From contig CBDCRZ010000069.1 of the NCBI GenBank assembly GCA_965221135.1, positions 186,001-250,000 on the forward strand: a stretch of DNA of 64,000 nt. Direction: 5' to 3'. The stretch comes from Sansalvadorimonas sp965221135. GTDB taxonomy: Bacteria; Pseudomonadota; Gammaproteobacteria; Pseudomonadales; Endozoicomonadaceae. A model generated the notes under the pieces. The model was not told where the DNA came from. It was given only the letters and a program-made list of their open reading frames with translations, and ran no database searches. Positions 36,488-45,069 of this stretch are shown here, piece after piece (the first letter of the stretch is position 1; the number at the start of each line of letters is the position of its first letter). The translations under genes and the position numbers were made by a program.

Positions 36488-37186
36488 ATGGCAGTAGGAA
36501 CAAGGCGGCAGCTGTTTGTGAGTAATCTTGATGTGTTATTAAAGTCCGGTGCCCGTGAGATGGGGCTGGACCTGACCACAGGGCAGAGTGAGAAACTCTG
36601 CCGTTATGTAGAGCTGCTGGTAAAATGGAATCGGGTGTATAACCTGACAGCTGTGCGCGACCCTGAGGAGATGGTGTCCCGCCATATTCTGGACAGCCTC
36701 AGTATTGTTTCTCAGGTGGCCAGCCTTGTTGCACCGGGCGGACGATGTATTGATGTCGGCTCTGGCCCCGGCCTGCCTGGTATCCCTCTGGCGATTATGT
36801 TGCCAGACCGCCAGATCTCAACGCTGGACTGCATCGGAAAGAAAACCCGTTTTCAGGTACAGGTCTGTACTGAATTAGGGCTGGATAATGTTACAGTGTT
36901 GAACGAACGGGTTGAGAAGTGGCAACCTGAACAGAAATACGATGTGGTTATGTCCCGGGCTTTCAGTTCCCTGGTGGACATGATCACCGGCACAGATCAT
37001 TTGTTAAGTGCGAAAGGGCAATGGCTGGCGATGAAAGGTATTCATCCTGAGCTGGAGCTGAATGAACTTAAGGGCGTGCGCCCTGACGTACTGATGAAAG
37101 AGTCCCAGTCTCTGACAGTCGCTGGTTGTGAAGGCCTTCGACATCTTGTCATACTGGAGCGTATGGATACGACACCGACTGCGTAA
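36488..37186 (+). CDS. rsmG: 16S rRNA (guanine-527-N7) methyltransferase
   Basis: SAM-dependent enzyme that methylates G527 of 16S rRNA. The core motifs are LVKWNRVYNLTAVRDPEEMV, RHILDSLS, the SAM-binding DVGSGPGLPGIPLAI, and VMSRAFSSLVDM. The 232-residue protein is about 20 residues longer at the N-terminus than the usual form. A GTG start at 36519 would give the conventional length. The short sequence GGCAGTAGGAAC is repeated just before and at the ATG. It follows mnmG in the usual order and is directly upstream of parA. Confidence 0.95.
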   Translation: MAVGTRRQLFVSNLDVLLKSGAREMGLDLTTGQSEKLCRYVELLVKWNRVYNLTAVRDPEEMVSRHILDSLSIVSQVASLVAPGGRCIDVGSGPGLPGIPLAIMLPDRQISTLDCIGKKTRFQVQVCTELGLDNVTVLNERVEKWQPEQKYDVVMSRAFSSLVDMITGTDHLLSAKGQWLAMKGIHPELELNELKGVRPDVLMKESQSLTVAGCEGLRHLVILERMDTTPTA

Positions 37187-37195
37187 GGGGCCGAC

Positions 37196-38035
37196 ATGGC
37201 AAAGATACTGGCAATCACCAATCAGAAAGGTGGTGTCGGCAAGACAACAACATGTGTCAATCTGGCAGCGTCCCTAGCTGCTACCAAACGACGTGTGTTG
37301 CTTGTGGACCTGGACCCTCAGGGTAACGCGACCATGGGCTGTGGTGTTGATAAACACGAACTCCCCTTGTCGGTGTACGATGTGCTTGTGGGCAAAGCCA
37401 CTGCTGCTGAAGTACTGGTGCCTTCGGAATCTGCAGGTATTGAGATTTTACCATCCAACGGTGACCTGACTGCGGCGGAAGTTGAACTGATCAACAACGT
37501 CGACAGTGAAACAAGCCTGAGACGGGCTCTGAATGCCCACAGAGACGATTACGACTACATCCTGATAGATTGCCCTCCGTCACTGAACATGTTGACAGTG
37601 AACGCTCTGGTGGCTTCTGACGGCGTTATGATTCCGATGCAGTGCGAATACTATGCGCTGGAAGGTTTAGCGGCGTTGATGGAAACCATTTCCGGTATTG
37701 CTGCAACAACCAACCCTCGTCTGCATATCGAAGGTTTGTTGCGCACCATGTACGATCCACGTAACAGTCTGACGGTGGAAGTGTCCCGACAGCTGATTGG
37801 TCACTTCGGCAACAAGGTCTATCGCACAGTGATTCCACGCAATGTGCGTTTGGCAGAAGCACCGAGTCACGGTATGCCAGTGATTCAATATGACAAGCAT
37901 TCCCGGGGAGCTATTGCGTATCTCGCTCTTGCCGGGGAATTGATTCGTCGGCAGGACGCCGTCAATCGTAACGAAGGTGTGAAAGAAGGTGCTGTCCGAC
38001 AGTCGTCGGATGAAGCCGAAACAGCTGCGAGGTAA
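37196..38035 (+). CDS. parA: Chromosome partitioning ATPase ParA
   Basis: Walker-type ATPase that moves ParB-parS complexes away from the origin. The deviant Walker A is NQKGGVGKTTTCVNLAA at residues 8-24, followed by LLVDLDPQGNATMG and LIDCPPSLNMLT. The 279-residue protein lacks the N-terminal helix-turn-helix of plasmid ParA, so it is the chromosomal (Soj) type. A hydrophilic tail follows residue 255. It lies ten bases upstream of parB; the parS-like sites are in recF. Confidence 0.97.
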   Translation: MAKILAITNQKGGVGKTTTCVNLAASLAATKRRVLLVDLDPQGNATMGCGVDKHELPLSVYDVLVGKATAAEVLVPSESAGIEILPSNGDLTAAEVELINNVDSETSLRRALNAHRDDYDYILIDCPPSLNMLTVNALVASDGVMIPMQCEYYALEGLAALMETISGIAATTNPRLHIEGLLRTMYDPRNSLTVEVSRQLIGHFGNKVYRTVIPRNVRLAEAPSHGMPVIQYDKHSRGAIAYLALAGELIRRQDAVNRNEGVKEGAVRQSSDEAETAAR

Positions 38036-38044
38036 ACACCACAA

Positions 38045-38944
38045 GTGGCCAGAAAAAAACTGGGAAAAGGCTTGGGTTCGCTACTGCAGGGAGCACGAGT
38101 CGCAGAAGAAATCGAACAACTCCAGCGGCCAACGACGGCAGAACTGGAGGTAGCGCGGGATAAAATGCTGCGGGAGATTCCCGTCGAATTTATCCAGCGG
38201 GGTAAGTATCAACCTCGCCGGGATATGAGTTCGGAGGCGCTGGAAGAACTGGCCAGCTCTATTCGTCAGCAAGGGGTGATGCAGCCTATTGTTGTGCGCC
38301 CTGTTGGCGGCGCAGACGAAGACCGTTTTGAGATCATTGCCGGTGAACGACGCTGGCGTGCCAGTCAGTTAGCGGGTCAGGAAAAGATTCCTGCAGTGAT
38401 CCGTGAAGTGGCTGATGATGCTGCTATTGCCATGGCTCTGATCGAAAACATTCAACGTGAAGACCTGAACGCCGTCGAAGAAGCCATGGCGCTGTCACGT
38501 CTGAAAGAAGAGTTTGAACTGACGCAGCAGGAAGTGGCTGAAGCTGTGGGTAAGTCCCGGGTTTCGGTCACCAATCTTCTGCGTCTGCTCACACTGCGCG
38601 ATGAAGTGCGCAAGATGCTGGAGCATGGTGATATCGACGCCGGTCATGCCAAAGCGCTGCTTGGTTTGGATGTGTCTCAGCAACTGGAAGCCGCACGCAC
38701 AGTTGTTGCGAAAAGCCTGTCAGTGCGTCAGACCGAATCTTTGGTACGTCGTCTTTTGCAGGAGCAGGCCACACCTGCCGAGAAGAAGAAAGTCGACCCG
38801 GATATTCGTTCTCTGGAAGATGACCTGTCTCAAAAAATTGGTGCCAAGGTGGCTATTCAGCACACCGCCAAGGGTAAGGGTAAACTGGTAATCAGTTACA
38901 GCACTCTTGACGAACTGGATGGTGTACTGGCGCACATTCAGTAG
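38045..38944 (+). CDS. parB: Chromosome partitioning protein ParB
   Basis: Site-specific CTP-dependent DNA clamp that loads at parS. It starts at GTG (MARKKLGKGLGSLL). The N-terminal CTPase domain has GKYQPRRDMS and IIAGERRWRASQLAG. The central helix-turn-helix is TQQEVAEAVGKSRVSVTNLLRLLTL. The C-terminal dimerisation domain ends in LDGVLAHIQ. The 299 residues are typical for a chromosomal (Spo0J/Noc) member. Matching sites are at 21483-21498 and, less exactly, 20853-20868. Confidence 0.97.
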   Translation: MARKKLGKGLGSLLQGARVAEEIEQLQRPTTAELEVARDKMLREIPVEFIQRGKYQPRRDMSSEALEELASSIRQQGVMQPIVVRPVGGADEDRFEIIAGERRWRASQLAGQEKIPAVIREVADDAAIAMALIENIQREDLNAVEEAMALSRLKEEFELTQQEVAEAVGKSRVSVTNLLRLLTLRDEVRKMLEHGDIDAGHAKALLGLDVSQQLEAARTVVAKSLSVRQTESLVRRLLQEQATPAEKKKVDPDIRSLEDDLSQKIGAKVAIQHTAKGKGKLVISYSTLDELDGVLAHIQ

Positions 38945-39002
38945 CAGTAGCAGTAGCCAGCCAATAGCCCTGCACAGTAAAGCCCTTTAGACAGTTGTAA
39001 AA

Positions 39003-39039
39003 AAACAGCCCTTTCTGTTATCCACAGGAAGGGCTGTTT
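39003..39039. terminator. Bidirectional terminator between parB and the Ulp1-like gene
   Basis: The stem AAACAGCCCTT / AAGGGCTGTTT has a run of seven T on the minus-strand side, fitting the end of the 39053-40204 gene. The loop holds an exact DnaA box, TTATCCACA, at 39018-39026. Confidence 0.8.
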
Positions 39040-39052
39040 ATGTTTGTGCCTT

Positions 39053-40204
39053 CTACGAAATCTTGAATGATTTCGTTTTTGTCGGCACAACTTTGTCCGC
39101 GCAGCGCCGCAGCGAATGAATAATATTGTTTCGAAAGTGCTTGTAAGGTGCGGGAGCATCCTCCTTGTCCCCCTGACTGTCTGCCGATAAATCCAAATTT
39201 CCCTGTTGGTATTGATGAGCGGCCCAGATAACAGCCACACCACAGTCATCCCAGTTGCTTTGTCTGGGAATGACCAGTGCCTGTATAGGGTAGAGTTCGA
39301 TTTTTCGCGACAGATCCGGCTGATTGTGATGAAAGAATCGCGTCATCCAGTTGCGTATACAGCGAGCACTGTCTGTAACAGGCAAGGTCGGCGCCAGGGA
39401 ATCGATGGTGTAAATGACGCCTTGTTCATGGTTCACAATACACAGCGTCCAGTGGGAACCCTGAATATTTAAAGGAAAAAAGATGGAACCCTGCTGAAAG
39501 GGTTCAGGTTTTAAAGTTCGTACTATTTCACGCTTGACCACAACCGATTGATAAAAATGGGGAGAACACGTGTGGACGCTGGCATCGGGGTTATTAAGGT
39601 TCGCTCTGGCCTGGATCACCATTAGTGCACAAAGCACAGCCTGATCAGTGACCCACTCATTGGGCAGTAAAGACTCAATATCATTTTTAAACAGATCATA
39701 TTTCCCCAAAACACGGTACTTCGCCAGATTCCGTATTTCCCTGACTTTGGAATTGTCTTTGAAAGCCTGCTGCACAGGTTGATGGAACCGGTAAGGGCAG
39801 ACATGATCAGAGGCGGTTTTTTTACTGCTCGGTGCATCGTCCGAGGAGTACCCGGTTAAATCAATAATTGACGGACTACTGGAGGGCGGAGACTGTTCGT
39901 TACTTGTGGTTTCAGGGTCTGACGAATCAGTCGTAAAAACCGGGGGTGGTGCTATAGACGCTGTGGGTTGCACCTCTGGTTCCGGTGTTCGATCAGCCAG
40001 TGTACGTTTTCTTGGTGGCCTTCTATCATCCCTGTTCTGACTTTTGCCTATACCTGCAGAGGTTCTTTCGTAAGCAGATGGAAAATAAACTCCCCTAGCG
40101 GCAGTAGGGCGAGGGCGAGGGCGAAGCTGGCGGGTATTTGGCAACTGTTTTTGTTGAACCGGCTCTTGAAGACTGGAAAGAAGATAGCTTGTTATGTTTT
40201 GCAC
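39053..40204 (-). CDS. Ulp1/C48-family cysteine protease (SUMO/NEDD8-protease-like)
   Basis: The C-terminal domain has the full Ulp1 catalytic set in order: His in GSHWTLCIV (near residue 250), Asp in YTIDSL (near 266), Gln in PRQSNWDDCGV and the nucleophile Cys in the same motif (near 321). This clan CE fold removes SUMO or NEDD8 in eukaryotes, and bacterial members are mostly injected effectors. The first 180 residues are Ser/Pro/Thr-rich and disordered, with basic patches (RPRPRPTAARG, RRPPRKRTL). No signal peptide is seen. The start is GTG with a perfect AAGGAGG seven bases upstream. It is inserted between parB and atpI, antisense to both. The substrate is unknown; bacteria lack SUMO, so a host target is inferred. 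Confidence 0.85.
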   Translation of the reverse strand: MQNITSYLLSSLQEPVQQKQLPNTRQLRPRPRPTAARGVYFPSAYERTSAGIGKSQNRDDRRPPRKRTLADRTPEPEVQPTASIAPPPVFTTDSSDPETTSNEQSPPSSSPSIIDLTGYSSDDAPSSKKTASDHVCPYRFHQPVQQAFKDNSKVREIRNLAKYRVLGKYDLFKNDIESLLPNEWVTDQAVLCALMVIQARANLNNPDASVHTCSPHFYQSVVVKREIVRTLKPEPFQQGSIFFPLNIQGSHWTLCIVNHEQGVIYTIDSLAPTLPVTDSARCIRNWMTRFFHHNQPDLSRKIELYPIQALVIPRQSNWDDCGVAVIWAAHQYQQGNLDLSADSQGDKEDAPAPYKHFRNNIIHSLRRCADKVVPTKTKSFKIS

Positions 40205-40584
40205 GGCTTACCCTCCTTAGTGGTAGTGGCCATTAAGCTGGCATTAAAGATATAAAGACTTACAAGGTACTAATAGATTCCCTGGGAAAACCTGACAAAT
40301 CGGTCGTTATCACTGACAAAAAAGCCTGATTAAAACGGTTAAAAGGCCATAACGGACACATATAACCAGCGGTGGTAAACGCGGTTGATCGTAAGTAGTA
40401 ATGCTCATATACTTGCCACGCCTAACGGTCGCTGGACAACAAGTTAAGAAAAACAAGGTAAGAACAAAGAGCAGCAGGTTAACGTTGGGGTCTATAAAAA
40501 AACCCAACAAGAAGTCGCAAAGGACATAGCAGTAGAGATTGTTAAGCCTTTGCAGAGAGAAGGGGTAGAAGGAGCATTAATAAG
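40205..40584 (+). promoter_or_regulatory. Intergenic region upstream of the atp operon
   Basis: About 380 bases between the divergent Ulp1-like gene and atpI. No open frame here is convincing. The minus-strand AAGGAGG of the protease gene is at 40212-40218. The operon promoter must lie here, but I could not pick a -35/-10 pair with confidence. Confidence 0.45.
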
Positions 40585-40968
40585 GTGCAGTTACCTCACT
40601 TACAGAAACCACCTGTGTTTAGAGTTATCGCAGTTCAGGGGATTGTAACAATCCTGTTATCCGCTGTTCTTATGATGCACGGAGCAACAACGGCGTACTC
40701 TGCTTTGCTGGGAGGGCTTATCTGCCTTATCCCTAATGCCTACCTTGTGTTCAGGGCGTTCTCCGTATCCGGAGCCCGTGCGGCGAAAAGTATTGTCAGA
40801 GAATTTTATAGAGGTGAAGCCGGCAAGTTTGTTTTGACCTGCTGTGGCTTCGCTCTGGTATTTGCACTGGTTAGACCACTCAATGTGGCGGTTTTATTCA
40901 GTGCGTTTATGTTGGTGCAGGCAGTTCATTGGTTTAGTCCACTACTGCTGAAAATCCGGGTGAGTTGA
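40585..40968 (+). CDS. atpI: ATP synthase subunit I
   Basis: Small membrane protein that helps assemble the c-ring and is the usual first gene of the operon. The 127 residues contain four hydrophobic segments (VIAVQGIVTILLSAVLMMHG, AYSALLGGLICLIPNAYLVF and two in the C-terminal half). The GGLICLIPN turn is typical of AtpI. The start is GTG. It ends 13 bases before atpB. Confidence 0.88.
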   Translation: MQLPHLQKPPVFRVIAVQGIVTILLSAVLMMHGATTAYSALLGGLICLIPNAYLVFRAFSVSGARAAKSIVREFYRGEAGKFVLTCCGFALVFALVRPLNVAVLFSAFMLVQAVHWFSPLLLKIRVS

Positions 40969-40981
40969 CGAGAGATTTTGT

Positions 40982-41848
40982 ATGGCGAACACAGCCTCAG
41001 GTTATATACAGCACCACCTGCAGAACCTGACCTATGGTCAGCTGCCAGTCGGGTACGAACGCACAGATGGCACGGTTCTCGGTGAAGCTACTTGGACCAT
41101 CGCGAAAACTGCGCAGGAAGCCGCCGATATGGGCTTCTGGGCCATTCACGTCGACAGCATGCTGTGGTCGGTGCTGCTTGGTTTCGTGTTCCTGGGGATC
41201 TTCCGCTATGTAGCGAAGAACCTGACGACCGGTGTCCCCGGTGGTCTGCAAAACGCTATCGAATCCATTGTTGAATTTGTCGATAACAGCGTAAAAGAGA
41301 GTTTCCATGGCAAGAACCCGGTGATTGCACCGCTGGCCTTGACCATCTTTTGCTGGATTTTCTTCATGAACCTGATGGACCTTATTCCAGTTGACTGGAT
41401 TCCAGGTCTCGCCACCCTTGCTGGTGTGCCATACATGAAGATCGTGCCTTCTACCGATCCGAATATCACCATGTCCATGTCCCTCAGTGTCTTCTTCCTG
41501 ATGCTGTTCTACTGGGTCAAGGTAAAAGGTCTTGGTGGTCTATTCTCTGACCTGGCTATGCAGCCTTTCGCCGCCAAGAGCCCCATTGCCAAAATTTGTT
41601 TGATCCCGGTTAACCTGATACTCGAAACAGTTTCCCTGATCGCCAAGCCGATTTCTCTGGGTCTGCGACTGTTCGGAAACATGTATGCAGGTGAACTGAT
41701 CTTTATCCTTATTGCCATGATCGGATGGGTACAGCTGCCACTGCACTTTGGCTGGGCGCTGCTGCACATTCTGGTTATTACCCTGCAGGCTTACATCTTC
41801 ATGACCTTGACCATTGTGTACTTGAGCATGGCTCATGAAGATCACTAA
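40982..41848 (+). CDS. atpB: ATP synthase Fo subunit a
   Basis: Forms the proton half-channels against the c-ring. The 288-residue protein has the essential Arg in KPISLGLRLFGNMYAGELIF (helix 4, near residue 228) and the preceding FFMNLMDLIPVDWIPG segment. The C-terminal helices with LQAYIFMTLTIVYLSMAHE are conserved. Membrane segments are spaced as in E. coli subunit a. Confidence 0.97.
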   Translation: MANTASGYIQHHLQNLTYGQLPVGYERTDGTVLGEATWTIAKTAQEAADMGFWAIHVDSMLWSVLLGFVFLGIFRYVAKNLTTGVPGGLQNAIESIVEFVDNSVKESFHGKNPVIAPLALTIFCWIFFMNLMDLIPVDWIPGLATLAGVPYMKIVPSTDPNITMSMSLSVFFLMLFYWVKVKGLGGLFSDLAMQPFAAKSPIAKICLIPVNLILETVSLIAKPISLGLRLFGNMYAGELIFILIAMIGWVQLPLHFGWALLHILVITLQAYIFMTLTIVYLSMAHEDH

Positions 41849-41927
41849 TTGATCGCGAAAGCGGTTTATAACTAGAGCGTTAACTAAAACTCACACCACC
41901 ACGCGACAATATAAGTCCGGAGGATAT

Positions 41928-42194
41928 ATGGAACTGGTAGTTGGTCTGACTGTAATCAGTGTTGCAATCATGCTGGGCCTGGCCGCTCTGGCCACAGCCA
42001 TCGGCTTTGGTATGCTCGGCGGCAAATTCCTGGAAGGCGTAGCCCGTCAGCCAGAAACTGCTCCAATGCTGCAAACCAAGATGTTTATCGTAGCCGGCCT
42101 GCTTGATGCGATCCCAATGATCGCTGTAGGTATCGCGCTGTTTTTCACTTTCGCTAACCCGTTCATCCAGCAAGCTGCTTCTGCCCTGCAGTAA
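41928..42194 (+). CDS. atpE: ATP synthase Fo subunit c
   Basis: 88-residue two-helix proteolipid of the rotor ring. Helix 1 carries the Gly-rich ALATAIGFGMLGGKF, the loop has ARQPE, and helix 2 has GLLDAIPMIAVGIALFF with the ion-binding Asp at residue 60. The sodium-type Gln/Glu ligands are not apparent, so proton coupling is likely. A strong GGAGG lies seven bases before the ATG. A structured region follows before atpF. Confidence 0.98.
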   Translation: MELVVGLTVISVAIMLGLAALATAIGFGMLGGKFLEGVARQPETAPMLQTKMFIVAGLLDAIPMIAVGIALFFTFANPFIQQAASALQ

Positions 42195-42237
42195 GCATCG
42201 GGTTAATGGCTATGTGAGTTGTGGTCAGATCTTTGTT

Positions 42238-42320
42238 TTCGGTCACAGCTCTTGCCAATGCCACTAACTCCTTAAAGGAGCTGCCTTAACGGGCAGGCAT
42301 GAACCAAGAGCTGAACCGAA
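42238..42320 (+). promoter_or_regulatory. Large branched RNA hairpin between atpE and atpF
   Basis: TTCGGTCACAGCTCTTG pairs with CAAGAGCTGAACCGAA (one bulge), giving a stem of about 15 pairs. Inside it ATGCC (42258-42262) pairs with GGCAT (42296-42300). Two small hairpins follow, CTCC/GGAG and GCC/GGC. The shape is almost cloverleaf-like. No T run follows, so it is more likely an mRNA stability or expression-ratio element than a terminator. Confidence 0.6.
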
Positions 42321-42368
42321 GACGGTTTGAAAACAACTGAACATTAACTAAATGCGAGAGGTGTTGGT

Positions 42369-42839
42369 GTGAACATCAATGCGACCATAATAGGTCAGTC
42401 AATTGCGTTCGCATTCTTCGTGTGGTTCTGCATGAAGTATGTGTGGCCACCTTTGATCGGTGCGCTGAACGAACGTCAGAAGAAAATTGCCGACGGCCTT
42501 GCTGCCGCGGACAAAGCCTCCACAGATCTTGAACTGGCACAGGCCAAAGCTGCAGACGAACTGCGCGAAGCCCGTGAACAGGCTCAGGAAATTCTGGAGC
42601 AAGCCAATCGTCGTGCTTCTGCCATTGTAGAAGAATCGAAAGACGACGCCCGTAAAGAAGGCGAACGTCTGATTGTGGCTGCCCGTGCCGAGATCGAACA
42701 GGAAGTAAACCTGGCTCGTGAACAACTGCGCGCACAGGTTGCCAGCATAGCTGTTGCCGGTGCCAGCAAGGTACTGGGTAAGCAGATCGACGAAGCCGCC
42801 AACAGCGAACTGGTTGACCAGTTAGCCGCTGAACTCTGA
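42369..42839 (+). CDS. atpF: ATP synthase Fo subunit b
   Basis: Peripheral-stalk subunit. The 156 residues start from GTG (MNINATIIGQSIAFAFFVWF), with one N-terminal membrane helix, a conserved turn KYVWPPLIGALNERQKKIADGL, and a long charged coiled coil. Length matches E. coli subunit b. It lies 174 bases after atpE, an unusually large gap for this operon, filled by the structured RNA at 42238-42320. Confidence 0.97.
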   Translation: MNINATIIGQSIAFAFFVWFCMKYVWPPLIGALNERQKKIADGLAAADKASTDLELAQAKAADELREAREQAQEILEQANRRASAIVEESKDDARKEGERLIVAARAEIEQEVNLAREQLRAQVASIAVAGASKVLGKQIDEAANSELVDQLAAEL

Positions 42840-42852
42840 GACGGGAGCAACT

Positions 42853-43386
42853 ATGGAACTGACCACTTGCGCCCGTCCCTATGCCAAGGCTGCGTTTCAG
42901 CACGCCCTGGACCAGAAGGCTCTTGATAACTGGTCCGGTATGCTGAAAAACGGCGCAGCTGTGGTTCAGAACGAAGTTATCAGCGCTCTGCTAGGCGTAC
43001 CGTCCCTTACCGCGAAACAGAAGGCTGATACCTTCATTGATGTTTGCGGTGACAGCCTGGACGACAACGGACGTAATTTTGTCCGTGTTCTGGCTGACAA
43101 CAAAAGAATCACCCTGCTGCCCCAGATTGCCGAATTGTTTGAAGCATTCAAGGCGGAACAGGAACACAGCATCGATGCAGACGTGATCTCTGCGTACCCT
43201 CTTAGTGACCAACAGTTGGATACACTGGCTGAAAAGTTGAAGAGCAAGCTGAGTTCTGAGGTCAGGCTGAACAACACAATTGATCCTGAAGTGATCGGTG
43301 GTGTTGTGATCAGAGCCGGTGACCTGGTGATTGACAGTAGTGTTAAAACCAGGCTGGCGAAACTGGCCGATGCGATGCTTTCGTAA
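42853..43386 (+). CDS. atpH: ATP synthase F1 subunit delta
   Basis: Connects the peripheral stalk to the top of F1. The 177-residue protein has the N-terminal helical ARPYAKAAFQHALDQ and the C-terminal block DPEVIGGVVIRAGDLVIDSSVKTRL that defines the family. It follows atpF by 13 bases and precedes atpA by 32. Confidence 0.97.
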   Translation: MELTTCARPYAKAAFQHALDQKALDNWSGMLKNGAAVVQNEVISALLGVPSLTAKQKADTFIDVCGDSLDDNGRNFVRVLADNKRITLLPQIAELFEAFKAEQEHSIDADVISAYPLSDQQLDTLAEKLKSKLSSEVRLNNTIDPEVIGGVVIRAGDLVIDSSVKTRLAKLADAMLS

Positions 43387-43418
43387 AAGAATGAATTCCT
43401 AATATTGGCAGGTTTGGT

Positions 43419-44963
43419 ATGCAGCAACTGAATCCATCTGAAATCAGTGACATCATCAAGAGCCGCATAGACAGCCTTGATGTAACCGCTGAAGCCCGTA
43501 ATGAGGGCACTATCGTCAGCGTTTCTGACGGTATCGTACGTATCCACGGTCTCGCTGATGTTATGTATGGCGAGATGATTGAATTTGTCGGCGGCGTGTT
43601 CGGCATGGCCCTTAACCTGGAACAGGACTCTGTTGGTGCTGTAATCCTGGGTGAGTACAAAGGTCTGGCCGAAGGCCAAAAGGCCAAGTGCACGGGTCGT
43701 ATCCTGGAAGTGCCTGTTGGTCCGGAACTGCTCGGTCGCGTTGTAGACGCACTGGGTAACCCTATCGACGGCAAAGGTCCTATCGAAGCCAAGCAGACTT
43801 CTCCAGTAGAGAAGGTTGCTCCTGGTGTTATCGCCCGTCAATCTGTTGATCAGCCGATCCAGACTGGCTACAAGGCCATAGACGCCATGGTACCTGTTGG
43901 TCGTGGTCAGCGTGAGCTGATCATCGGTGACCGTCAGACCGGTAAGACCGCTGTCGCTATCGACGCCATCATCAACCAGAAAGGCACAGGCATTAAGTGT
44001 GTCTATGTTGCGGTTGGTCAGAAGCAGTCTTCCATCGCCAACGTTGTGCGCAAGCTTGAAGAGCACGGCGCTATGGAACACACCATTGTCGTTGCTGCAG
44101 GTGCCGCTGATCCGGCTGCCATGCAGTTCCTGGCTCCGTTTGGTGGTTGCTCCATGGGGGAATACTTCCGTGACATCGGTGAAGATGCCCTGATCGTTTA
44201 TGACGATCTGACCAAGCAGGCATGGGCGTATCGTCAGATCTCCCTGCTGCTGAAGCGTCCTCCTGGTCGTGAAGCTTACCCTGGTGACGTTTTCTATCTT
44301 CACTCCCGTCTGCTGGAGCGTGCTTCCCGTATCAATGCGGATCACGTAGAGAAGATCACCAATGGTGCTGTTAAAGGCCAGACTGGCTCCCTGACTGCAC
44401 TGCCTATCATCGAAACTCAGGCAGGTGACGTATCGGCTTTCGTACCGACTAACGTTATCTCCATTACCGATGGTCAGATCTTCCTGGAAACCGATCTGTT
44501 CAACGCGGGTATTCGTCCGCCAATGAACGCCGGTATCTCTGTATCCCGTGTTGGTGGTGCAGCCCAGACCAAGATCATCAAGAAGCTTGGCGGTGGTATT
44601 CGTCTCGCACTGGCTCAGTACCGTGAACTGCAGGCATTTGCCCAGTTTGCTTCTGACCTGGACGAAGCAACCCGTAAGCAGCTTGAGCATGGTCAGCGCG
44701 TAACTGAACTGATGAAGCAGAAGCAATATCAGCCTCAGTCTGTCGCTGAGATGGGTGTCGTTATCTTCGCTGCTGAAAAAGGCTTCCTGGACGACGTTGA
44801 GCAGAACAAGATCGGTTCTTTCGAAGCGTCTCTGCTCAGCTACATGAACAGCGAACACGCCCAGCTCATGGCCAAGATCAACGAGAAGGGTGACTTTAAC
44901 GGCGACATCGAAAGCGGCATCAAAGACGCTCTCGATAAGTTCAAGGCAACCCAGACCTGGTAA
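43419..44963 (+). CDS. atpA: ATP synthase F1 subunit alpha
   Basis: Non-catalytic nucleotide-binding subunit of F1. The 514 residues include Walker A GDRQTGKTAVAID near residue 170, ALIVYDDLTKQAWAYRQISLLL, and the arginine-finger region ISVSRVGGAAQTK near residue 370. Length and motifs match E. coli AtpA. Confidence 0.98.
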   Translation: MQQLNPSEISDIIKSRIDSLDVTAEARNEGTIVSVSDGIVRIHGLADVMYGEMIEFVGGVFGMALNLEQDSVGAVILGEYKGLAEGQKAKCTGRILEVPVGPELLGRVVDALGNPIDGKGPIEAKQTSPVEKVAPGVIARQSVDQPIQTGYKAIDAMVPVGRGQRELIIGDRQTGKTAVAIDAIINQKGTGIKCVYVAVGQKQSSIANVVRKLEEHGAMEHTIVVAAGAADPAAMQFLAPFGGCSMGEYFRDIGEDALIVYDDLTKQAWAYRQISLLLKRPPGREAYPGDVFYLHSRLLERASRINADHVEKITNGAVKGQTGSLTALPIIETQAGDVSAFVPTNVISITDGQIFLETDLFNAGIRPPMNAGISVSRVGGAAQTKIIKKLGGGIRLALAQYRELQAFAQFASDLDEATRKQLEHGQRVTELMKQKQYQPQSVAEMGVVIFAAEKGFLDDVEQNKIGSFEASLLSYMNSEHAQLMAKINEKGDFNGDIESGIKDALDKFKATQTW

Positions 44964-45002
44964 GGGACGTACTGTGTCGGGGTTCGCTCTGGCACAGACG
45001 CA

Positions 45003-45043
45003 GGTTCAGCCTGTCGGTAACACTCTTACCCACAGGCCGAACC
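45003..45043 (+). promoter_or_regulatory. Long intercistronic hairpin between atpA and atpG
   Basis: GGTTCAGCCTGT pairs with ACAGGCCGAACC (one mismatch). The helix then continues as GGTAA / TTACC with a five-base loop, making about 17 pairs. No T run follows, and the atpG ribosome-binding site begins 16 bases further on. It may protect or segment the operon message. Confidence 0.65.
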
Positions 45044-45069
45044 CTACAGGTCCCTTCTGAGGATTGACT

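Noticed and set aside
42966..44858. 630-residue antisense open frame over atpH and atpA
   Set aside because: Lies opposite two conserved ATP synthase genes. The codon bias of the sense strand keeps this frame open, and the translation has no recognisable domain.
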